Shown here: positions 16,663-23,486 of the stretch, one piece after another
Position numbering within the stretch: the first letter of the stretch is position 1
Layout: each line of letters starts with the position of its first letter
Origin: Oceanospirillum linum
Lineage (GTDB): Bacteria; Pseudomonadota; Gammaproteobacteria; Pseudomonadales; Halomonadaceae
NCBI RefSeq assembly: GCF_900182785.1
Contig: NZ_FXTS01000004.1
Coordinates: 294,540 to 358,539, forward strand
DNA length: 64,000 nt
Direction of reading: 5' to 3'
Notes under the pieces: generated by a model
Databases searched by the model: none
What the model was told of the DNA's origin: nothing
What the model saw: only the letters and a program-made list of their open reading frames with translations
Made by a program: the position numbers and the translations under genes

Positions 16663-17196
16663 TCAGAATTCTGGCTCTGAAGAATCCATCACACTGCCGA
16701 CTTCTTTGCCCACCAGCTTGCCAATCTCTTTATCAATAAAAAACAGCCCTTTGCCATCTTCACCGATAATCTCAATTTTATCCAGAATGCCCTTGAACAG
16801 CTTCTCTTCTTCATGCTGCTCGGCAACATACCATTGTAAAAAGCTGAATGTTGAATAATCCAGTTCCGTAAAGGCCGTATGAGCCAGCTCATTAATTTTC
16901 TGGGTAATCAGACATTCATGCTCAAACACCTTCTCAAAAAGGTCCTTGATGGAAGAGAACTCCGTTGGTGGAGCATCAATCGCACCCAGCTTTGCCATCG
17001 CACCCGTCTCATTGACATAAGTAAACAAGCGCTTCATGTGCTGCATCTCTTCATCTGCGTGCTTTTGCAAAAATCCGGCGCAGCCTTCAAAGCCTTTATC
17101 TTCAGCCCACGCACTCATCTGCAGGTAGAGATTGGAGGAATAAAACTCCAGGTTGATCTGTTCATTCAAACGATCAATCATCGCTTTCTTTAACAT
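16663..17196 (-). CDS. ftnA: Bacterial non-haem ferritin
   Basis: A 177-aa cytoplasmic iron-storage subunit; 24 subunits form a shell. Ferroxidase ligands are visible: Glu17 in LNEQINLEFYSSNLYLQMS, the EEMQH segment (about residues 49-53), Glu94 in FEHECLITQ and Gln/Glu residues of AEQHEEEKLF. The haem-binding Met of bacterioferritin is absent, supporting FtnA rather than Bfr. It is monocistronic or shares a transcript with the small gene upstream at 17285-17452. Confidence 0.95.
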   Translation of the reverse strand: MLKKAMIDRLNEQINLEFYSSNLYLQMSAWAEDKGFEGCAGFLQKHADEEMQHMKRLFTYVNETGAMAKLGAIDAPPTEFSSIKDLFEKVFEHECLITQKINELAHTAFTELDYSTFSFLQWYVAEQHEEEKLFKGILDKIEIIGEDGKGLFFIDKEIGKLVGKEVGSVMDSSEPEF

Positions 17197-17284
17197 GGAA
17201 ACTCCTAAACGAGGCGGGTAATAACAAGAGATATCATACTGTCAGAATACATTGGTGCAATATTCAGGTTCTGTGAAGAAAAAG

Positions 17285-17452
17285 CTACATTTCTAAAGGC
17301 CGGCAAAGGCGCTTTTTATCTGATGCTGAGCGAGCGCATTTACCACAGAGAAAATTACTGGTTCGTGTTACCTGGGTCAACTCACGAAAATGCTTGCTGA
17401 TGTCATCTTTACCCAGTTTACATAAGCGGCCGGGTTTCAAAGTCTTTGCCAT
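17285..17452 (-). CDS. Small basic Cys-containing protein (55 aa)
   Basis: A 55-aa reading frame missed by length cut-offs. It starts MAKTLKPGRLCKLGKDDI and ends KKRLCRPLEM. Four cysteines (11, 36, 39, 50) include a CxxC (CGKC), and it is rich in Lys/Arg, suggesting a small zinc or RNA-binding protein. GAGG lies about 10 nt before the ATG. Codon use is normal for the window. It is 88 bp upstream of ftnA on the same strand. I believe similar small proteins exist in related marine gammaproteobacteria but cannot name a family. Confidence 0.65.
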   Translation of the reverse strand: MAKTLKPGRLCKLGKDDISKHFRELTQVTRTSNFLCGKCARSASDKKRLCRPLEM

Positions 17453-17651
17453 GGTCAGAGCCTCAGAGCAGGGTCTTAAAACAGATGCAGAATCACTAAC
17501 TCATTATAAAAATAATAAAAGCACCGAATACAAAATGGTAACCATTATCATATAAGAGCTTTTCCCGAAAAGAAAGCCCGGCTCACCTCCGTCAACCGTT
17601 CTTACAGAACTACCGAGTTACACATCAGCCGCCACCATCACCAGGAAAATC

Positions 17652-18779
17652 TCAGTAATGCTCCAGTTCATGATCAGATACCAGCTGATTCCGACCGCGA
17701 TTTTTTGCAGAGTAGACGGCAATGTCTGCCCGGTGCATAGTTTCTTCGATAGACTCTTTTGGCCGGTATTGAGTAACACCAATACTGGCTGTCACCCGGT
17801 GCCCCGGTGCCAAAATATCAAGCCGGGCCTGCTCCATAGATAACCGTAGCCGCTCGGCCACCAAACACGCACCCTCAAGAGGTGTCTGCACCAACACTAA
17901 AACAAACTCCTCTCCTCCCAGTCGGGCAACAAAGTCTACCTCCCGCACACAATTACGGGCGATATCTGCGAAGGTCTGTAAGACCTCATCGCCCGCCTTA
18001 TGACCATACCTGTCATTGACCTGCTTAAAGTGGTCCAGGTCGACAAAACAAAGACTGAAGACATACTCTCCACGATAAGCAAGGGCCTGCTGGTGGCGCA
18101 GGATTGCCATTAAATGGCGCCGGTTATACAAGCCTGTCAGGTCATCCGTAATCGCCTGCTCTTTTGCTTGCTTCATTACCTCGTTCATCTCAGCATTACG
18201 TTTTTTCAGGGCCCAGCGCAAACTACTTATTTCAGTACCAATAATACTGACACCAACCAGCATAAAAATGAAAAACAGAGAGATCAGGCTCTGCTCTTTT
18301 ATCTCTGCACCGGCACCACTGAGCTGATGCACCAGCATCACAGTGGTGTAGCAGAGCAAAATAAAGCCACCCACAATAAAAAAGCCTCGCTTCTGCATTC
18401 GGAAAGCACCGAAAAGCACAACAAGCAGGTAGTACATCAGAAATACATTCTGTAGTTCAGGGACAAGATAGATAGAAATGGTATTCGTAAAGGTGTGCCA
18501 GATCAGCTGGGGAATCGTAAGACTGGGGTCTTTAAAAAGAAGATTAATATCGTAGCTAATCATTAAAGGGAAACAGAGATTCCCTAACCAGATCATAGTA
18601 TACAAAAGGAAAAAGTACGCCATCGGCATCTGAACCAAGTCCAGCGCCATCGACAAAAGTACGACAGCCGTAAGCACCAGGCCAGAGCCTGTTGCCATTA
18701 ACGTTCGCCTCATTCTCAGGCGTTGGTGCTGATCCTTCGGGACAAGCTGAGGGGCCAGTTTGGCGATTATCTTGATCAT
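17652..18779 (-). CDS. Membrane diguanylate cyclase (GGDEF)
   Basis: A 375-aa inner-membrane protein. Residues 1-185 hold about six membrane segments resembling a 7TM-type sensor without known ligand motif. A coiled linker follows and then a GGDEF domain (about 210-370). The active site is GGEEF at 288-292. The inhibitory I-site RxxD is intact at Arg279-Asp282, five residues before it. No EAL domain is present, so it should make cyclic di-GMP with product inhibition. Stands alone. Confidence 0.93.
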   Translation of the reverse strand: MIKIIAKLAPQLVPKDQHQRLRMRRTLMATGSGLVLTAVVLLSMALDLVQMPMAYFFLLYTMIWLGNLCFPLMISYDINLLFKDPSLTIPQLIWHTFTNTISIYLVPELQNVFLMYYLLVVLFGAFRMQKRGFFIVGGFILLCYTTVMLVHQLSGAGAEIKEQSLISLFFIFMLVGVSIIGTEISSLRWALKKRNAEMNEVMKQAKEQAITDDLTGLYNRRHLMAILRHQQALAYRGEYVFSLCFVDLDHFKQVNDRYGHKAGDEVLQTFADIARNCVREVDFVARLGGEEFVLVLVQTPLEGACLVAERLRLSMEQARLDILAPGHRVTASIGVTQYRPKESIEETMHRADIAVYSAKNRGRNQLVSDHELEHY

Positions 18780-18989
18780 ATATCCCTCTGCTGCATTTTA
18801 TTATTATTGGCCCGTATCCTTATGGGTTAAACGTTTGTACCAGAAAAAAACCGGACATTCCAATAAAGCGGTCGCCTCAGACGACACAATCAGCAGCAAA
18901 TTGCACGATCTAGCACTAAACTTGACACAGAGTAGGCACAGGCATGGTGAACCGCCAGCCTAACCACCATCATATCTACGCTGGTTGCA

Positions 18990-18998
18990 TGCTATAAT
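18990..18998 (+). promoter_or_regulatory. Extended -10 promoter of metR
   Basis: TGCTATAAT is a full extended -10 element (TGnTATAAT). It lies 55 bp upstream of the metR start; no clear -35 is needed with this element. Confidence 0.65.
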
Positions 18999-19028
18999 GA
19001 AAGTGAGTAGATGAAGCAAGAATATTCA

Positions 19029-19041
19029 TGAAATATATTCA
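19029..19041. promoter_or_regulatory. MetR operator in the metR leader
   Basis: TGAAATATATTCA fits the MetR site TGAA-N5-TTCA exactly. It lies downstream of the promoter and 12 bp before the metR start, a position expected to repress. Confidence 0.6.
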
Positions 19042-19052
19042 AAGAGAAGGCC

Positions 19053-19985
19053 ATGATTGAGATCCGTCACCTCAAAACCCTGATGGCACTAAAAGAAACC
19101 GGAAGTCTTGTAGAGGCCGCAGATCGCATACATCTGACTCAGTCTGCACTGTCACATCAGATTAAAGATCTTGAAGAGCGCCTGGGCTGCACGCTTTTTA
19201 TACGCAAAAGCAAGCCTCTGCAGTTTACTTCTGCAGGAATGCGCGTTCTACAGCTTGCCGATGAAGTGATGCCTCTGCTTCGCTCTGCTCAACGGGATAT
19301 TGATCGTCTGGCTGGAGGAGAGGTAGGCCGCTTGCATATGGCGATTGAATGCCACAGCTGTTTTCAATGGCTGATGCCAACAATTGACAGCTTCCGTAAC
19401 AACTGGCCGGAAGTAGAGATGGACTTTGCTTCCGGGTTTAACTTTGCTCCTTTACCAGCCCTTGCCAGAGGTGAGCTCGACCTTGTAATCACCTCGGACC
19501 CACAACCTTTGTCCAGCGTAGAGTACGTGCCCTTATTCCGATACGAAGAGCTTCTTGCGGTTGCCAAACAACATCCTTTTGCAAAGAAAAACTTTGTGAC
19601 CGAGCAGGAGCTGGCAAAGGAAACATTAATTATTTATCCGGTAGAACGTGACAGACTGGATGTCTTCTCTAAGTTTCTGACCCCAGCCGGACTGGAGCCA
19701 TCAGATACCCGATCAGCGGAACTAACCATAATGATGATGCAGTTGGTAGCCAGCGGCCGGGGTGTTTGCGCCCTGCCTAACTGGGCTGTTGCCGAGTATC
19801 TGGAACGGGGCTATGTCAAAGGTATACGCTTAGGGGAGAAAGGGCTCTGGAGCACACTCTTTGCAGCAATTCGCAAGGATACTCTGGATAGCGCCTATAT
19901 GAAGGACTTCCTCAGAACAGCCCAGGATGTTTCTTTCCGGACACTTTCCGGCATTCAGCCTGCTGACCGCAGGACAGATGAATGA
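19053..19985 (+). CDS. metR: LysR-type methionine regulator MetR
   Basis: A 310-aa LysR regulator. The N-terminal winged helix (residues 1-60) reads MIEIRHLKTLMALKETGSL with LTQSALSHQIKDLEERLG as recognition part, closely matching MetR. The rest is the periplasmic-binding-like effector domain, which in MetR senses homocysteine. MetR activates metE and other methionine genes and represses itself. None of its usual targets is in this window. A MetR box lies just before its own start. AAGG sits only 2 nt from the ATG, an unusually short spacing. Confidence 0.9.
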   Translation: MIEIRHLKTLMALKETGSLVEAADRIHLTQSALSHQIKDLEERLGCTLFIRKSKPLQFTSAGMRVLQLADEVMPLLRSAQRDIDRLAGGEVGRLHMAIECHSCFQWLMPTIDSFRNNWPEVEMDFASGFNFAPLPALARGELDLVITSDPQPLSSVEYVPLFRYEELLAVAKQHPFAKKNFVTEQELAKETLIIYPVERDRLDVFSKFLTPAGLEPSDTRSAELTIMMMQLVASGRGVCALPNWAVAEYLERGYVKGIRLGEKGLWSTLFAAIRKDTLDSAYMKDFLRTAQDVSFRTLSGIQPADRRTDE

Positions 19986-20051
19986 TCCGATTAAACCTGC
20001 CTGGAGAGTACTGGTAGGGAGTGTACTGGTAGGGATGCCGCAGACGAAAAA

Positions 20052-20075
20052 AAGGGGCCCACTGCATGGCCCCTT
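20052..20075 (-). terminator. Terminator of rstAB
   Basis: AAGGGGCC (20052-20059) pairs with GGCCCCTT (20068-20075). The A run on the left gives T7 on the minus strand, so it mainly terminates rstB; it may also slow transcripts leaving metR. A 13-bp direct repeat (GTACTGGTAGGGA, twice) lies just left at 20006-20035. Confidence 0.75.
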
Positions 20076-20296
20076 CTCAAAAGGAGAGATAAAAAGGATA
20101 GAACTCAAGTCTCAGCTACAAATCAACCTGCGTTCCAACTTACTGCAGGAGAAATAGTACTGAATGAGTCCTTTTTATTTCTTGATGTTCATCAACAAAG
20201 TTTTGTCGATCCTTTAACCTGCGTCAAAAAGCATGGGATTAGCTTTTTACTCTTTTAGAACAGCCTTGTTTAACAGAAAATGCAGTCGCACCAACG

Positions 20297-21928
20297 CTAT
20301 ACAATCGGAGTTTCTTCCACACCGACTCTGTACCGTGGGAAAATCAGACTAAACCTAGCACCACCTAACCCACTACTTCTGTCAACCAGTGCGCTCCCCT
20401 GATGCCAGTAGGTGATGCGCCGTACAATAGACAGGCCCAAGCCATAACCGCCAGATGCTCTTGTACGGCTATCATCCAGACGAGAAAACGGAGTAAACAC
20501 CCGCTCCCAGTCCTCCTCCGGTACACCCGGACCATCATCTTCCACATCAATACGAATGCTGTCAGAGTCCACATAACAACTGATCTGAACCTGGCTTTCC
20601 GCATAGCGGCAGGCATTGCTTACCAGATTCTGCACCGCACGCTGAAAATAACGGGTCTCAATATCAGCATCGTCCCCAGCACCCGGATTACCGCGAACAA
20701 CATTCAGTTCCAGTTCAGGCTTCAAAACCTTAAGCCCATTAACAACATCGTGCACGAGCGGAGTAACGTCTGCCCGTTCATAATGCAGGTGTAACGTTTC
20801 CTGACCTAAACGGGCATAGGTTAAAATCTCATCTACCAGCTCATCCAGTTCCTGAATATCATTATCGATCCCTTTCAATTGCTTCCGGGCAAAAGGGTCA
20901 TCTACGATGTCCTCAATCATCTGCATACCAAAGCGAATGCGGGCTACTGGCGTTCTCAGTTCATGGGAAACAGCATGAATCATCTCCTGCTGAGTATGTA
21001 GCAGCTCCTGAACCTGTTTGGCCATAACATTAAAGGCACGGGCCAACCGGGCAACAAAATCATCACCCTCAACCCTAACACGGGTACTCAGGTGTCCTGC
21101 CGCAATACGGCTGGCAGCCTGCTCAACCTTCTGCAGACGTTGCTCTAACATACGCACGGATAAGTATATGCCACTACCCGATAAGAGTAGCGCTACCAGA
21201 GCGATAGCGACCATTAGTAACAGAGGGTAAGGATCAAACATCCTCACAGGCCCGACCCTTAAAAGACGATCCTCATCCAGTTGCGCATAAGCAACAATTG
21301 AACGGCCGCTCTGCAGGAACGAAATAATTGACTCCCCTTGCTCCAGCTGCTGTCGCTCAATGCGATCAAGGGGAGCATCGGATAGAGGGATCAAAGAAAT
21401 AGGATATGCAAAATAAGGATTTGCTTCCGACAGAACCTGAGCGGCCGGATAGTCATAATCCTCAATGACCTGACGTAACAGCTCCACGGATGCTCTTGCA
21501 TACTGCTCTGTAAGACGTGGAATATGGGCTTTCACCAGCAAGCGGCTATCGGGGTCGAGATAGCGATAAACGATCATCTCATGCTCAGAACGACAGCTAA
21601 GCAGCAGAATCCGGTTTTCTGTCAGGCGCCTCAGTTGCCAGCTATCCAGGGATTCATCATCCGCATGAGTCACCACCAGCTTGATGTTTAACCGGGCTCC
21701 GATATCCATCAGCCAGCTGACGCGATCAGCTTCTTTTTGCTGCTGCCAACCCTTACTTAACAGATAAAAAGTACCTGAAGCCAGCTCTTCCCGGTACTGC
21801 TCAACCCTCACATGGTTAATCAGCGATGTTGCACCAACCGCCAGTGCAATCACCAAAAGCATCGCCAGCAACATATGCAAATAGACACGTATGAAGATGC
21901 TGTTAACCCGAAGCATATTTAGAGGCAT
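20297..21928 (-). CDS. rstB: RstB-type sensor histidine kinase
   Basis: A 543-aa inner-membrane kinase. Two membrane helices (about 12-35 and 232-257) flank a long periplasmic domain of about 195 residues. HAMP follows (about 258-310), then the dimerisation/phosphoacceptor region with His322 in HAVSHELRTP. The catalytic ATPase domain has N-box NLVSNACRYA, DDGPGVP and GGYGLGLSIV. The H-box wording and partner type match RstB rather than EnvZ. The periplasmic domain is larger than in E. coli RstB, so the signal cannot be assumed. Lies 142 bp after rstA on the same strand. Confidence 0.85.
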   Translation of the reverse strand: MPLNMLRVNSIFIRVYLHMLLAMLLVIALAVGATSLINHVRVEQYREELASGTFYLLSKGWQQQKEADRVSWLMDIGARLNIKLVVTHADDESLDSWQLRRLTENRILLLSCRSEHEMIVYRYLDPDSRLLVKAHIPRLTEQYARASVELLRQVIEDYDYPAAQVLSEANPYFAYPISLIPLSDAPLDRIERQQLEQGESIISFLQSGRSIVAYAQLDEDRLLRVGPVRMFDPYPLLLMVAIALVALLLSGSGIYLSVRMLEQRLQKVEQAASRIAAGHLSTRVRVEGDDFVARLARAFNVMAKQVQELLHTQQEMIHAVSHELRTPVARIRFGMQMIEDIVDDPFARKQLKGIDNDIQELDELVDEILTYARLGQETLHLHYERADVTPLVHDVVNGLKVLKPELELNVVRGNPGAGDDADIETRYFQRAVQNLVSNACRYAESQVQISCYVDSDSIRIDVEDDGPGVPEEDWERVFTPFSRLDDSRTRASGGYGLGLSIVRRITYWHQGSALVDRSSGLGGARFSLIFPRYRVGVEETPIV

Positions 21929-22070
21929 GGCTTGGTAGCGTCCCGGTTCGTTTTAAAAAGGTCGGGCAGAAAGAAGAGCCCTTAGTTACAGGCAGGTGGA
22001 AAGGAATGGCAGCAGAGTATCACTGCCATTCAAACAGTTAAGCCGGAGCGCATCGTCCCGACTACCGCAA

Positions 22071-22790
22071 TTAAACCTCTTTTACAAAAAGGTAACCCTT
22101 GCTTCTGACTGTTTTAATGCGGCGTGGGTGCATAGGATCATCCCCAACTTTCGGACGAATACGGGACACCCGGACATCAATGGAACGGTCCTGCCCATCG
22201 TACTCAATCCCACGCAACGCCGTAAAAATTTCTTCACGGGTCAGAACACGCCCTGCATTAGAAGCCAGTAGCCACAGCAGATCAAACTCAGCACTGGTCA
22301 GATCAATACTTTCACCAGCCAGCCAGGCCTCGCGCATCGCATTATCCACAACCAGGCCGCCGAACTGCAGCCGACTATCATCGCCCTCTTCCAGCTCAAC
22401 CGGCTCATCAGAACCGGTGACACGACGCAGTAATGCACGCACACGTGCCAGTAACACACGGGGCCGAACCGGCTTAGAGATATAATCATCTGCGCCCATC
22501 TCTAACCCCACCACCTGATCCATATCATCAGTACGTGCAGTCAGCATCAGGATGGGGCCATTATATTCAGGCCGAACCCGACGACACACACCCAGGCCGT
22601 CTTCACCGGGTAACATCACATCCAAAATCACTAAATCGGGCTTTTCACTAATAATGCGGTCAACGGCTCTGTTGCCATCGCCCTCAACATCAACATCAAA
22701 GCCATTACCCTCAAGATACTCTCCGGTGAGGGTGGCTAGTCGTTCATCGTCTTCAACGATCAGAATTCGAGAAGTTTCTTGTGTATTCAC
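22071..22790 (-). CDS. rstA: RstA-type response regulator (OmpR family)
   Basis: A 239-aa two-component regulator. The receiver domain (about 8-120) has acidic pocket EDD, phosphoacceptor Asp57 in LVILDVMLPGEDG, Thr in LTARTD and Lys in ISKPVRP. A C-terminal winged helix follows, with SAEFDLLWLLASNAGRVLTREEIF and the RstA-typical YDGQDRSIDVRVSRIRPKVGDDP. It should be phosphorylated by the adjacent RstB. The pair diverges from nrdA, as in the Pseudomonas nrdAB locus. Confidence 0.9.
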   Translation of the reverse strand: MNTQETSRILIVEDDERLATLTGEYLEGNGFDVDVEGDGNRAVDRIISEKPDLVILDVMLPGEDGLGVCRRVRPEYNGPILMLTARTDDMDQVVGLEMGADDYISKPVRPRVLLARVRALLRRVTGSDEPVELEEGDDSRLQFGGLVVDNAMREAWLAGESIDLTSAEFDLLWLLASNAGRVLTREEIFTALRGIEYDGQDRSIDVRVSRIRPKVGDDPMHPRRIKTVRSKGYLFVKEV

Positions 22791-23163
22791 GTGATGCTCT
22801 CTACGTTATTACGGAAGCCTGCGCAGGGCCACCAACTTATATCGTCACATTCTACGAACCAACAAAATGAAGGTCCGAGTAAGTTTCAACGCTTTTATAG
22901 CTATAGCGCTCTATAACGGGTGTTTTTTATGCCTTTTAAAGACAATACCCTTCTTTTTTATATATTTAAATCATAGCGTATCTATATACCGTGCTACTAC
23001 GTCTATGTCGTAAGATAACTCAAATTACCACCTAATAAATGCCGTCTCTTGTTTACCCGGCAAACTTAAAAAAAAAATCTTATTTACCTCTTGAAATTTC
23101 TGTAGAGCCTCTGGGAAAAGACCTCTCACGTTAGTTGGTTTTCACCCCTAAAATAAACACAAG

Positions 23164-23172
23164 TTATCCACA
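23164..23172 (+). promoter_or_regulatory. DnaA box upstream of nrdA
   Basis: TTATCCACA is a perfect consensus DnaA box. A weaker relative, ATATCCACT, follows 12 bp on. DnaA control of nrdAB links deoxynucleotide supply to replication in E. coli. Confidence 0.7.
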
Positions 23173-23198
23173 AGATATCCACTTGCAGACTTTGAGAA

Positions 23199-23246
23199 AC
23201 AACATTATCTTGTGCCCAGACTAAAAAGCACCCCCATATATAGGGT
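23199..23246. promoter_or_regulatory. Pair of NrdR boxes upstream of nrdA
   Basis: Box 1, ACAACATTATCTTGTG (23199-23214), and box 2, CCCCCATATATAGGGT (23231-23246), are 16-bp partial palindromes of NrdR type. Their centres are 32 bp apart, three helical turns, the spacing known for NrdR repression of ribonucleotide reductase genes. Confidence 0.7.
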
Positions 23247-23300
23247 GTCGACACAGATTCAAACACAATTCAACCTAAGCCTTTGTTATTAACGATTTTT

Positions 23301-23322
23301 CCGGATTTGATCCGGTTTTTTT
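23301..23322 (+). terminator. Terminator-like hairpin inside the nrdA leader
   Basis: CCGGAT (23301-23306) pairs with ATCCGG (23310-23315) around TTG, followed by T7. No plus-strand gene precedes it; rstA points away. It lies between the NrdR boxes and nrdA, so it would attenuate nrdA or end a short leader RNA. Confidence 0.65.
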
Positions 23323-23393
23323 GTTTTTAATACTCCATTCCCTACAGGAAAAAGGGTTAATAGTTTGCAATCGACATCAGTCACAAGATTCAC

Positions 23394-23457
23394 TTTTCAT
23401 GCCATCGGCGGCATGAAAACCAATACAGAATATGATCCCTCCTGATTTACGGGATCA
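23394..23457 (+). repeat. Two further hairpins in the nrdA leader
   Basis: A 10-bp perfect stem TTTTCATGCC / GGCATGAAAA (23394-23403 with 23410-23419) is followed by TGATCCC / GGGATCA (23433-23439 with 23451-23457). The second ends 29 bp before the nrdA start. Confidence 0.6.
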
Positions 23458-23486
23458 GAGATTAACTACAGGCAGGCATTATCAGC

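Noticed and set aside
20297..22790. OmpR/EnvZ, expected beside pckA in enterics
   Set aside because: The regulator's winged-helix wording, the kinase size and the position next to nrdA fit RstA/RstB; osmosensor EnvZ is shorter with a different core.
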